Origin: Vigna angularis
Taxonomy: Eukaryota > Streptophyta > Magnoliopsida > Fabales > Fabaceae
Direction: 5' to 3'
Length of the DNA stretch: 64,000 nucleotides
Assembly: GCF_016808095.1 (NCBI RefSeq)
Contig: NC_068975.1
Span: 15,259,501-15,323,500, forward strand
Shown here: positions 41,881 through 52,728 of the stretch, piece by piece
Layout of the letters: the number at the start of each line of letters is the position of its first letter
Position numbering within the stretch: position 1 is the stretch's first letter
The notes under the pieces: generated by a model
Seen by the model: only the letters and a program-made list of their open reading frames with translations
Database searches by the model: none
What the model was told of the DNA's origin: nothing
Made by a program: the position numbers and the translations under genes

Positions 41881-42789
41881 GAGATATTCACTCATTCACT
41901 CTATTATTACAATGTCACATGAATCAACTTTGCCTTTCATTTAACCATAATTAAAAACACTTACAAGCAACATTATCACAAGGACTTTTCAATGGCTTAT
42001 AATGTGGCTTGGCTTTTCTGGATGACAAAACCCTTGAGTTAAGAGAATCATCTAAATACAACCATTCTTAATTATTCCTAACTTTCTTTTGCATTGAGCT
42101 TTTTCTTTTTCTTCTTTTCTTTCCTTTTTCTTTTTCTTTTCACATGCTTAAATTTTAGCTCAATGCTTTTTATTTTCCCTTTCTATTTTCCAACAACCCC
42201 AAACTTGAACATTTATCAATACCACATAATATTTTCATCTTAACTCAAGGTAAAGCTTTTCAAAAAGGGTTTTCAAATCATGTTCAAGGTTAAGGGTTCA
42301 AAGGATAGAACACATAGTGCTCTCTTTTAGTGGGCTAAATTCATGCATTTAGCTAACAAAAGGGTTACCAACAAACGACCTTGATCATATGATGCAAACA
42401 AGCAAGTGATTCAATCATAGAAAACCTGGGCAAAGTCATTCATGCTTTCACAGTAATAGTATTCAACAACAACTTTGGAGCTCAAAATCTCACATATAAG
42501 CTCATTCACATTCCACATACACATCCTGCTTAGCATCATAATCACAATCACAACATCATCCATTTGTTCACATAGCTCGTGAACCATCTGTATAAGCATA
42601 TAATGTGCACAATCTCAACATCAATCAAGATTCAAACATCATCAAGAAATACTCATCATGCAATCAGTCATAAGCAAACCATCATAACAGACAAGTTTCA
42701 AATTGAGTACATCAACCCTATTCTAAAAACAGAAGTAAATAAGTTCAATATTACAAAACACAAGATAGAAAAGATCCTGCTCTAGTTCT
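41881..42789 (-). other. 3' untranslated region of element E, truncated
   Basis: Inverted match to 20551-21480, including the AAGTTTGGGGTTG copy near 42190 and the purine-rich stretch near 42100-42180. It is cut near 41880 by the Cassandra fragment side, so the polypurine tract and 3' LTR are gone. Confidence 0.7.
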
Positions 42790-42815
42790 GATAGCATCCA
42801 TCAATAGATGTTATC
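42790..42815 (-). other. Hairpin with conserved loop, after ORF3 of element E
   Basis: GATAGCATC/GATGTTATC around CATCAATA, eight of nine pairs kept. It lies 11 nt downstream of the ORF3 stop in element sense, the same place as in element A. Confidence 0.75.
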
Positions 42816-42826
42816 TTAGCTCCTCA

Positions 42827-43915
42827 TCAGCCTGTGCTGTCATCTGTATCTTCCTCCTCTTCATTATCTTCAGCATCCTCAAATGCGTCATCATCATCAT
42901 CTTCATCTTCCTCCATAGCTGAAGCTTCAGCTGCTCCAGCTCTGTTGCCATGGGTTTGCTCCTCTGGCCAATCTACCACACTAAGGAATTCATCTATAGT
43001 CCACCTGTGTGCTGGAGGTGTATCATATAGCCCAATAATCATCTCAGCAGTCGCCACTTGTCCTCTGTGGATGGGCTGCATCTGTGCACCTATGAGAGAC
43101 ATGTACATGTCTCTCATCTGGAACGGCTCTGCCTCATAAGTGTCTACAGATGCCTGACTCGGTGCTGGTCTTCTTTCTCTACGAGGACGTTGTGGTGGAA
43201 CTGGCTGAGCTACCTCCTCTCCTCCACAATACTGCCTATAATAGGCCTCATTAATGGATTTCCTCGGCCTCTCCAATGGTGGAGCAGAAGTATCCACCCC
43301 AACTATCTTGCACAGGTGTGTAATCAAGAAGGGATGCCCTAAAGGTGCCTTGTTGTTCATTGTGTTGGCACACATTTGTATTTCATTGGCAATCACTTGG
43401 CCAATGTTAATGCTCATATTTCTGAGCACACAGTAGAGGAGAAGTGCCCTGCTGAGAGTGATGTCTGAAACATGCGAACAGGGCTGAATGTTGGCATGGG
43501 AGAATGTCATCCATTACTTAGCAAGAGGAGTCAAATCAGTACCCAAAAAGCTGTTGATAGAGTTAGGATCATACCTAATAGCATGGCCTCTAACACAGCT
43601 TAGGTACTCCTCAGCCGGATAATCACCCAACTTTCTTGCATTGGTGTAAAATTCCTTTACCACTACTATGTTGGCTGGTGCATGGTATGTGGCCAATCTC
43701 CTCAAGTTTCTTCCCATCAGTTGCTCTCCAAACTGAGGAGCAAAGTTAGGTATCAATCCAGCTTTCCTCTCCATCAGGAGTCTCCTATCTTGAACAATCT
43801 TAAAATGCTTCTCATGTTTGCGAGAGAGGAACCTACTAGAATGAGGTTGTTCAGGTTCCTTGTCTTTCCTCTTGGAGGCTGTGGTCTTCAATCTTTTGCC
43901 TGAAGAGGATGTCAT
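42827..43915 (-). pseudogene. ORF3 of element E, broken
   Basis: Starts with the conserved MTSSSGKRLK at 43915. A deletion of about 50 residues joins INSFLGT to DLTPLAK, and a stop replaces the next Tyr codon at about 43511-43513. The downstream part is open to the acidic tail (DDDDAFEDAEDNEEEEDTDD). It resembles the intact ORF3 at 19287-20513 throughout. Confidence 0.85.
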
Positions 43916-44836
43916 CCCTACATCAAACACAAATTATAAAACCAGAAAACATCTTGTTATTCATTAGTAAACCATAAACAACATCCCAAATCCATGCTAA
44001 ATCACCGCTGAGGGTCCCAAAACCCCCTCAGCGCAACTAGTGCACCAAGCTAACAAGAAAAAGAAGCCAAAAACCAAGTCTGGAAGAATCGTGCTAATGG
44101 GTAATTACCTCTGAGCAGCGATTCTACAGATTTTGAAAAATTTTCATTTTTACACTTTTAACTCCATCCACAAGCAATTTTCATACTTCCAGACCAAAAT
44201 CAAGCATTTTAATCGGTTCAAATATCATCTAATTCATCAAATCATGCATAGAAATCAAAATCCCTAAAGAATCATGCTTTGAACATCCAATTTCATACCA
44301 ATTCATGCTTTCAAGAACCTAGAATGAAAAATGCTTGACTTACTTGGGTGGAGATACTAGATGAGTAGAAAATGCTCAACAAATATGGAGAACTCAACCC
44401 CAACAACAATGCTCTCTCCAAACCCCAAACTTAGGTGGAAAACTAGTGAGAAAGTGAGTGGAAGAGGGATTTTGTAAAGGGGAATGAAGGGAAAGATATA
44501 TAGAACTCTTAGAAAAGTGTTTAGAAGTGTGTGAGAGGAAAGCAATCTGAAAATGAACCCAAAATCGCACCCTAGGGTATAAAAATACCCTAATGGGCTC
44601 GGGTCCCGCTAAGGGCGACCCAAAAAAACCATTCTGCATAAGTACTGCGCTGCGGTAATTGGCGTTGAGCGGCACTTATGTGAAATGCTCTCTTTCTTTC
44701 TAGCTTGCCCTAGGTGCCTAATACTCATGCCTCTCACTCACTCCCTACATTTAAGTTCTCAAAACACTCATGCATTCAATCCCTATCATGCAACTAAAGC
44801 AGAATCAAAACAAACAAAAAAAATATAGTAAATCAA
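43916..44836 (-). promoter_or_regulatory. ORF3 leader of element E
   Basis: Inverted relative of 18435-19286. It keeps the TATA-containing inverted repeat (about 44572-44592; CTAGGGTAT/ATACCCTAA arms), a copy of GGCACTTATG after a decayed CCGCTGAG palindrome near 44655-44685, and a T-rich run ending GATGTAG just before the ORF3 start, again a possible splice acceptor. No gene. Confidence 0.5.
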
Positions 44837-44886
44837 TTGGGTTGCCTCCCAGGTAGCGCTTGTTTAACGTCACGAACCTGACCCAA
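44837..44886 (-). other. Spacer motif of element E, 3' copy
   Basis: In element sense TTGGGT...ACCCAA close the block; inside are GACGTTAAACAAGCGCTACC and TGGGAGGCAACCCA. It is the counterpart of 18385-18434. Confidence 0.8.
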
Positions 44887-44894
44887 AATCCACC

Positions 44895-44984
44895 AACACC
44901 CATCAGTAGTTGTAACAAACCTGCTAATAATCCTAGTATCCATCAGTAGATACTTAACCACCTAGCATCCATCAGTAGATGCTA
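44895..44984 (-). repeat. Hairpins of element E spacer
   Basis: 44935-44954 (AGTATC/GATACT) and 44963-44984 (TAGCATC/GATGCTA) both enclose CATCAGTA. A third, decayed one (CAACACC...GTTGT) begins near 44895 with the same loop. The TATC/GATA and GCATC/GATGC stems are matched alternatives. Confidence 0.85.
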
Positions 44985-45065
44985 ACCCAAAAATTTTCAA
45001 TCATAAAAGTATTGTCCATAGTTTATAAAATTATATAACCAAAATAAAAATTAATGTTCTGAAAT

Positions 45066-45117
45066 CACTGGGGTGCCTCCCAGTAAGCGCTCTTTTAACG
45101 TCATTAGCTTGACCCAA
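45066..45117 (-). other. Spacer motif of element E, 5' copy
   Basis: In element sense it begins ATTGGGTCAAGCTAATGACG and ends TGGGAGGCACCCCAGT, one base changed in the last arm. It starts within about 10 nt of the gag-pro stop codon. Confidence 0.8.
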
Positions 45118-45123
45118 TAAAGT

Positions 45124-45997
45124 TCAAGTTCCATCTTCAATGTTGGTGTTCATCTTTCTGTCATCACACCAACTCATCAACTGCTTCCGGTCCACCTTTT
45201 TGACTCTTCTTGAATGTGGAGATTCAATTTCTATCACTACATCTTTCTTATAGTCTTTAACAATCCACAACCTGTTTTTGAATTTCACATGTGTACCAGG
45301 GTTGGGTTGTGCTTTCCTTGAATCATCATGAACCGTCCTTCCTTTGCTATCTTGATCTTCTTCCCTATCTTGAAACAAGAAACAATTTTTACCTTTGAAG
45401 CTTGGCTTTGCATCTTGAGGACTAGTCATGAGTACATCTTGATATGTAGCTTTATAACTAGTCTCTGTCTGCTGTTCCTCTTTGAAGACATCAATAACCA
45501 CATTTTTATCTCGGTCTTGAAACACCACTATTCCTTCATCTACATCACTGATGACTTTAGCCGTTTTCATAAACGACCTTCCAAGAATAATAGGAACCCT
45601 TTCATCCTTTATCTCCATCACCACAAAGTCCACCAAGAATTTTAGTTCTCCAACACATTAACAGATTCATCTTTGAAGAGCCATCTGCCATTAACAGATT
45701 CATCTTTATAGGCTTGACTTTATGATCACCCATTTGTTCAAGTAAAGAATAAGGCATTAAATTAACACTTGACCCTAAATCAAGTAGGGCTTTATTTACC
45801 TTTTTCTTTTCTATGATACATGGAATGGTGAAACTTCCTGGATCTTTCCCTTTTGGAGCGAGTAGCTTTTTCTTGACCGCTTTGTAATCATTTGTCTCCT
45901 CTTCTCTATGTCTTTTCTTTGTGGAGACTTGTTCCATGGGCTTTGTATAATTTGCAATTCTTTGCAATATCTCCTTCAAAGGTAAATCACTCTCCAA
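45124..45997 (-). pseudogene. Protease and conserved C-terminal domain of element E
   Basis: Two overlapping frames. The first (45997-45602) carries DPGSFTIPCII and the aspartic protease site ALLDLGSSVNLMP. A small duplication (MNLLM twice) and a frameshift follow. The second (45636-45124) has FVVMEIKDERVPIILGR, typical of the protease flap/end region, then an uncharacterised stretch and the domain NRLWIVKDYKKDVVIEIESP to RKQLMSW, shared with element A. After its stop the spacer begins; no reverse transcriptase is present. Confidence 0.8.
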
Positions 45998-47680
45998 TTG
46001 TTTGAATATTTCTGTAAAATGCCCAAACTATCTCTCTTTCTCTAATATCTCATAATCTGTTGGAAAAAGAAAAATATCTTCAATTTTTATCTCTTCTCTC
46101 TCTTCTTCTTCTTTTCTCTCTACTCTCTTTTCTTTTCTCTCCATTCTCTCTTATTTTTCTTCTACTCTCTTTTCTTTCTCTTCTTTTCTCTCTTCTTTTT
46201 CTTCTTTTCTCTCTAACTCAACTCTTTCAACATCTACACTTACTAAAACTCTACACTCTTCTTTAGGGTTAACCTCAGTATTACCCACAAAACTCTTATT
46301 AGGTCTTTCTTCCAAATTCTTAGTTAATTGTCCGATTTGCATCTTCATACTTCTAAGGGTTACTTGAGTGTTGTTATGATTGGAGATGGTTACCTGCATA
46401 AACTGGTTAAGAGTTTCTTCCAACTTTGTATGTTTTTCAGTGAGTGTAGACATCTGTTGCCATAATGATGGTTCTTGATGTGGCCTATTAAATTTCCTGA
46501 TTGCCCAGCTTGTCCAGATTGTCCCTGACCTTGACCCATGCTAGGGTGAGGTTTCCACCCTTGGTTGAAATTACCTTGGCGGTATGGAAATTGATTGTTC
46601 ATGAAATTTACATCTTCTAGGGCCTCTACTGGAAAAGCACATTGACCATTGATATGGTCACCACCACATAGTTCACACATCTGTTGTTGAACTTGAGCAA
46701 CGGTTTTTAATTCCTTCAACAATTGAGCAAGTGCCTTTGCTAGATTTTCCAACTGTTGAGTTATAACTTTATTCTAAGCAAGCAAGGCATCATTTGACTG
46801 CAATTGTAGAACCCCTTTCGGTTGAACAGAGGCTCCTCTTTCACTATGCATTTCATTGTCATTTGCAGCCCTGTTCTCTATCAATTCTGTTTCTTCCTCT
46901 GGAGTCTTACATTTAATATTACCTCCAGCTGAGGCATCTAACATCAACTTGGTTTGTGAACCAAGACCTCCAAGGAAAAGTAGAACTACTACTTCTTCAT
47001 CAAAACCGTGCATGGGAGTCTTTCTCGAAAAGCTTTTGTACCTGTCCCATGCTTGACCTAATGTCTCCTCCATGCCTTGTCTGAAAGAAGAGCTCTCTTG
47101 ATTCCCTTTGTTAACTTTAGATTACGGGAAGTATTTGTTTAAAAACTTTGCAACCACGGCTTCCCATTCTGTAAAACTACCTTATGGATAAGAATTCAAC
47201 CATAACTTAGCATTGCCTCCCAATGAGAAAAGAAACAAGCTAAGCTTGATTGCTTCATTTGGCACTCCATTTATCTTCACGGTGTTACAGATTTCAATGA
47301 AGGTGGTGAGATGTTCATACGGGCTTTCATGTGATACCCCATTAAACTTATTGCTTTTTACCAACTGTATCAATGCTGGTTTCACCTTCATGTTTGTAGC
47401 ATTGACTCTCGGCCTTGCTATACTGTTAAAATGTTGAGGGCCAACAAAAGTGGTGTAATTTGCAAGAGTCCGTCTACCACTATTCTCCTCTACCATATTT
47501 TCAGTGCTATGGTAAGACCTTTGTGGTGACGGTTGTAAGAGTGTGTCAGGAGAAGGGAATAGTTCTCTTGAAGTTCGAACTCTCCTCCTCCTTTTACTTT
47601 CGTCCAGGCCTTCAAGAAGAGGTTTAGAAATCTTTTTGCTTCTAGTCCAAATAGTACCCTACATACACAAGGAAACAAAA
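45998..47680 (-). pseudogene. gag of element E, broken
   Basis: Fragments in Gag order: N-terminal leader with ATG followed at once by TAG, capsid (NAKLWLNSYP then a stop, more stops before QGMEETLGQAWDRYKSF), zinc knuckle CELCGGDHINGQC near 46655-46690, then the Lys/Glu-rich tail. At least four in-frame stops and one frameshift are seen; several stops replace Gln codons. Confidence 0.85.
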
Positions 47681-47921
47681 CCCTAAAAAAATTTTGTTAG
47701 CACAAAAAGATAGAAAAAAGAAGAAATAATCAAAAGATATAATTGAAAAGATAAGAAGATAGGAAATAAAAACCGAAAAATGAAAAAAGAAAATAAAAAC
47801 AGAAAATAAAAATAGAAAAATAAAATAAAATAAAATAATAACCGAAAAATAAAAACAGAAAATAAAACTCACAAGTTAAAAATAATCAAAAATCACACAA
47901 ATAGACTAGTTAAACCACGAG
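47681..47921 (-). other. Element E 5' leader
   Basis: A-rich in the given strand (AAAATAAAAACAGAAAAT), no gene. It is similar to the T-rich leaders at 4940-5120 and 15750-15920. Confidence 0.6.
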
Positions 47922-47939
47922 TCCCCAGCAACGGCGCCA
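47922..47939 (-). other. Primer binding site of element E
   Basis: In element sense TGGCGCCGTTGCTGGGGA, one change from the perfect tRNA-Asp site. Confidence 0.9.
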
Positions 47940-47945
47940 AAAACT

Positions 47946-49276
47946 TGATGAACAAATCTTAAAGCCCCAAAAACAGAGTCAAAGACTTGTTAACCCTCGG
48001 CAAGTGTAACTGAATTATATCAAGTAATAACCTGGTAAGACCAAGTATCGTTTTCCCAAAGGACTCACGGCCTAGACAGTTGTGTGGTTTGTTGATTAGC
48101 TAAGACTTGCAAAACCGATTGATTAAGATTTTAATGGAAATACTCAAAAGTAAATATGTATGCATGTACTGATCAATGGGCAAGAAGAAACAAAACACGT
48201 GATTTGAATTATATGGATGAATATGTTGTTGGGGCTTATCAATTTCCTCCTATCCACTCTCTTGTATTTAGGAATTCATCAATCTTTTCATTAATGTTAA
48301 TGCCACTTTCTAAATTACTTAAAACCTGATGTCTCGGCGAAGAAAGCCTAATCATAATCACTAGTTTACAATGTCTTGTCTCCCTAGCAATTAATCATGC
48401 ATTATAATGAACAGAAGCTTAAAGGCAATCAACTATCATACTCCTATGTCTAGGTTGGTAATATACTTTTGGGAGAGATTCCCCAGATCTAGGTTTCCCC
48501 GTATGTGTCCATATCGACAAAACCAATAATCATGACATTGAATGAGTTAAACCATGCATGCTTTGAACAAAGAGGAAAAACCCTAACTATTAATGAAAGA
48601 AAGCATGTATCATAAAGATGATTTTGAAGAACAAATTCCATACAAGAGAGTTTCTAAATATTTACATTGATTCCCCAACAACAAAATAAATTTAGTTCAC
48701 CATATTCATGGTGAAACTAGATGAAATACAATGAAAGAATGAAAGATAGAACCCTAGAAAGTTGAGAAGGGAGCCATAACATCCAAAATCCTCCTCCAAG
48801 GGGTGAAAGAGTGTGTTCTTGCTTCCCTCCAGCCAAAGATACAAACCCTAGGACGTCCTAAAGCTTATATACTATTCTAAAAAATACAGAAAAGTAGGCC
48901 CAAGCCCAGAAAAGTGCCGCTCAGCGGTAAATACCGCTCAGTTGTAGTAGCACGTGTCAATTCTTCCCCTCAACGCCATTTTTCCCCTTAGCGGTGCCAA
49001 CGGGTACTGAAAAGTGCCGCTCAGCGGTAATTGGCGCTGAGCGGTACTTGCTGATTCTCTTCTTTTGCACTTTTTGTGTCCTTTTCTGTCTCCATCTCTT
49101 TCCTACTTCACTTATTTCATCAAATTCATCTTTAAACCTACAAAAACAAGGAAATCAAGCATAAAACCTGTCGAACTCTGTTATTTACAATAATTCAACA
49201 AAATCATGAGTTCAAGCTAATTTCTAAGTCATAAAGGTTGTAATTGAAGTCAATTTTAAGTATAAAAATAAATGTT
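47946..49276 (-). repeat. 5' LTR of element E
   Basis: In element sense it ends TTGTTCATCA at 47946. Palindromes of the CCGCTCAGCGG type lie at 48912-48935 and 49013-49050, and the TATA box is near 48865 (complement of TATATAAG). Its outer end is missing: similarity stops in the terminal hairpin near 49276, where a gag fragment begins. Confidence 0.8.
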
Positions 49277-50020
49277 TTTCATCTTCCTGACCAAGTGCCC
49301 AATATGCATTTTCATACTTTTGAATGCAACCTCCACATTCTTATAATAAGAGACACTCATCTTCATGAATTGCTGGAATGTTTCTTTAAGCTTTGTGGTT
49401 TACCCAGATGGAGAAGGTTGTGGTTGCCATCTTTGCTGTTGCCAATGAACCAGTGAAGCATTCTGAATCTCTTGCGGTAATATAGAGATCTTCTTTGTCA
49501 CCTCTTCTAACTGCTGACTGATGATCTTATTTTGAGCGAGCAAGGCATCATGAGATTGCAATTGTAAAACTCACTGTTGTTGAGGTATAACTCCTCGTTC
49601 ATTATGCATCTCATTGTCATTAGTAGCCATGTTGTCTATCAATTCAAAAGGTTCATCTTCAGTCTTGCATTTAATATTACCTCCAGTTGAGGCATCTAGC
49701 ATCAAATTGGTTTGTGAACCAAGACCTCCAAGGAAAAGAATGAATACCTTTGCTTCGTCAAAGCCATGAGTGGGTGTCTTTCTCAACAAACTCTTATACC
49801 TATCCCAGGCTTGACCTAGCGTATCCTCCATGCCTTGTCTAAAAGAAGAAATCTCTTGCTTCCCTTTGTTGATTTTGGATTGTGGGAAGTACTTGTTTAG
49901 GAACTTTGAAACCACAGATTCCCATTCAACAAAGCTACCTTCCGGAAAAGAATTCAACAATAACTTAGCATTGCCTCGTAATGAGAAAGGAAACAAACTA
50001 AGCTTTATCGCTTCATCCAG
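49277..50020 (-). pseudogene. gag fragment G
   Basis: Minus-strand Gag text from DEAIKLSLFPFSL down to beyond the region after ERG; stops and frame breaks occur after the QQQ near 49571. It overlaps fragment F (51305-52077) by about 120 residues of Gag, so the two do not join into one gene. Confidence 0.75.
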
Positions 50021-51304
50021 CAATAACAGTTGAAAAACTGTTATTTTTAGACTTAATTTTGTCCTTAAAGACAACCTTTATGACTTAGAAACTCGCTTGT
50101 AATCATGCTTTTGCTTATGTTTTGGAAATAAGAGAGTTGGATGGGTTTTATGCTTGGTTTCTCTTGTTTTTGCAGGTTTTAAGATGAATTGAATGGAAGA
50201 AGTGAAGTAGCCATAAGTTGGAGTCATAAAAGGAAAAAAAGTGCATAAAAGAAGAGCCGCAAGTACCGCTCAGTGGAAATTACCCCTGAGCGGCACTCTA
50301 AAGTCCCGCAGTCACCGTTGAGGGGCAAAGCTACAGTTGAGCGTCAAATAGAAGAACCACACTTATCGGTGAGCGGTAATTATGGCTGAGCGCCATTTTA
50401 ATGGGCCTTGGGCCACTTTTCTGTAATCTTTTGGAGTCTATATAATGTTTTAGTCGACCTAGGGTCAGTATCTTTTGGCATAACAAAGCAAAATCACACT
50501 TGCTTCACCCCTTGGAGGAGGATTTTGGATGGTCAAGCTCCACTCTTCAAATTATAGGGTTCTATCTTTCATTCTCTCATTATCTTTCATCTAGTTTCAC
50601 CATGATTATGGTGAACTAAACTTTCATTGTTGTTGGGAATCAATGTAATCCTTTGAAGCTCTCATGTATTGAATTGGTTCTTTAATCCATATGCTTTCTT
50701 TCATTAATTGTTAGGCTTTTTCTTCTATACTCTATGCATACTTTGTTTAACTCATTCAATTGCATGATCATTGATGTTATTTGTATGGACACATATGAGT
50801 AAATCTAGAACTAAAGAAATTCTCCCAATAGTAATATTGCCTAGACATAGGGATAAGAGGATTTGTTGCTTTTAAGCTTCTGTGCGAATGTAATGCATGA
50901 ATAATTGCTAGGGAGACAAGATATTGTAAACTAGTGATTAGGAGTAGGCTTTCTTCACCGAGACACCAGGTTTAAGGTAAATTAGAAAGTGGCATTAATA
51001 TTAATGAAGAAGATGAATTCTTGAATACATGAGAGTGGATAGGATGAATTGAAAACCCCAACAGCATCATCATTCCATAATTACCATTAATCACTTTTGC
51101 TTCTTTTGATCCAATTGATCAATACATGCATTCATATTTAATTTTCAGTATTTGCATTTAAACCTAAAAGAATTCGTTCACAAGTCTAATTTAATCAACA
51201 AATCACATAAGTGTTTAGGCCATGAGTCCTTTGGGAAACGATACTTGGTCTTACCAATTTCTTATTACTTGATACGATTCAGTTACACTTGTCGAAGGTT
51301 AACA
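50021..51304 (+). repeat. Plus-strand solo LTR between two minus-strand gag fragments
   Basis: About 1,284 bp. It starts CAATAACAG (degraded TGATAACAG) with the intact terminal hairpin and ends GGTTAACA, the same ending as the LTR at 52249. A TATATAA box lies near 50440 and decayed CCGCTGAG palindromes near 50265-50390. The 5-bp flanks (TCCAG and GTCTT) do not match. Confidence 0.75.
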
Positions 51305-52077
51305 GTCTTGCATTTAATATTACCTTCAGCTGAGGCATCTAGCATCAACTTGGTTTGAGAACCAAGACCTCCAAGGAAAAGAATGACTATTGTTGCTTCG
51401 TCAAAGCCATGAGTGGGCGTCTTTCTCAACAAGCTCTTGTATCTATCCCAGGCTTGACCTAGCGTCTCCTCCATGCCATGTCTAAAATAAGAAATCTCTT
51501 GCTTCCCTTTGTTGATTTTAGACTGTGGGAAGTACTTGTTTAAGAACTTTGAAACCACGGCTTCCACTTCAGTAAAGCTTTCCTCTGGAAAAGAATTCAA
51601 CCATAACTTAGCATTGCCTCCCAATGAGAAAGGAAACAAACTAAGCTTTATTGCTTCATCCGGCACTCCATTGATATTTACAGTGTTGCAAATATTGTTG
51701 AATGTGGTTAGATGCTCATATGGACTTTCATGTGATAGCCCATTAAATTGGTTGTTTTTCACCAATTGTATCAATGTCGGTTTCACCTCCATGTTTGCAG
51801 CATTGACCCTCAGCCTAACAATGCTATTAAAGTGATGAGGGCCATCAACATTGGTGTAATCCGCCAAAGTACGTCCAACATTGTTCTCTTCAGCCATCTC
51901 TTCAGTGCTCTGGTTAGATCTTTGTGGTGAGGGTTGTAGAAGTGTTTCCGGAGAAGGAAATAATTCTCTAGAAGTTCGGATCCTCCTTCTCCTTCTACTT
52001 TCGTCCGATCCTTCAAGAAGAGGTTCCGAAGTTTTCTTTCTCCTAGTCCGATTTGTATCCTGCATACACAAGAACAC
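51305..52077 (-). pseudogene. gag fragment F, N-terminal half
   Basis: From the Gag leader (CMQDTNRTRRKK), through SRRRRRIRTSRELF and the capsid region, to GNIKCKT, where the solo LTR cuts in. The frame is open for about 255 codons, so it was cut before much decay. The rest of gag is missing. Confidence 0.8.
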
Positions 52078-52224
52078 AAAACCCTAGAAACAATTGTTAG
52101 CAAAAAAAGATAGAAAAGATAAACTAAAAAGATAAAAGATAAAAAGATAAATAAAAAGATAAAAACATAAAAATCAAGTCAAAGTTAATCAATAATCACA
52201 CAAATAGAATAGTTAAACCACGAG
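52078..52224 (-). other. 5' leader of element F
   Basis: AAAAAGATAAA-type low complexity between gag and primer site. No gene. Confidence 0.55.
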
Positions 52225-52242
52225 TCCCCGGTAATGGCGCCA
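52225..52242 (-). other. Primer binding site of element F
   Basis: In element sense TGGCGCCATTACCGGGGA, two changes from the tRNA-Asp site. Confidence 0.85.
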
Positions 52243-52248
52243 AAAACT

Positions 52249-52708
52249 TGTTAATCCTCGGCAAGTGTACCGAATCGTATCAAGTAATAATAAAATGGTA
52301 AGACCAAGTATCGTTTCCCAAAGGACTCACGGCCTAAACAGTTATGTGATTTGTTGATTATCATAGACTTGTAACCGAAAATATTGTTCTTGAACTATGA
52401 AAAATAAACATGAAGGCAAAGTTTTGATCAATGGAATTGAAAGATGAAAAAACGGTTGATGTGTAATATGAATGATTATGGGTTTCCGATTCATCCTATC
52501 GACTCTCATGTATTCAAGAATTCATCTTTCTTCATTAATGTTAATATCACTTTCTAATTTACCTTAAACCCGATGTCTCGGTGAAGAAAGCCTACTCCTA
52601 ATCACTAGTTTACAATGTCTTGTCTCCCTAGCAATTATTCATGCAATACATTCGCACAGAAGCTTAAAGGCAACCAATCCTCCTATCCCTATGTCTAGGA
52701 ATATTACT
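52249..52708 (-). repeat. LTR fragment of element F, cut by CACTA
   Basis: In element sense it ends GAGGATTAACA at 52249. It matches other LTRs up to CTAGGAATATTACT, where the CACTA terminus at 52709 interrupts it. The remainder should lie beyond the far end of the CACTA element, outside the window. Confidence 0.8.
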
Positions 52709-52728
52709 CACTAGTGCAAAATTGGCTT
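52709..52728 (+). repeat. CACTA terminal inverted repeat, left end
   Basis: CACTAGTGCAAAATTGGC is typical of legume CACTA termini. The first eight bases are themselves palindromic. The 3-bp target duplication would be ACT if the other end agrees. Confidence 0.75.

Larger units (their letters stand above)
41881..49276 (-). mobile_element. Element E: gag-pro-ORF3 LTR element, 3' LTR lost
   Basis: Minus-strand order from the right: 5' LTR (47946-49276), primer site, broken gag, protease with active site, conserved C-terminal domain, spacer motif, hairpins, spacer motif, leader, broken ORF3, hairpin, 3' UTR. It shares the plan of element A and also lacks reverse transcriptase and integrase. Confidence 0.85.

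Noticed and set aside
46060..46266. Leu/Phe/Ser-rich open frame
   Set aside because: Antisense of the Lys/Glu-rich tail of the Gag of element E.
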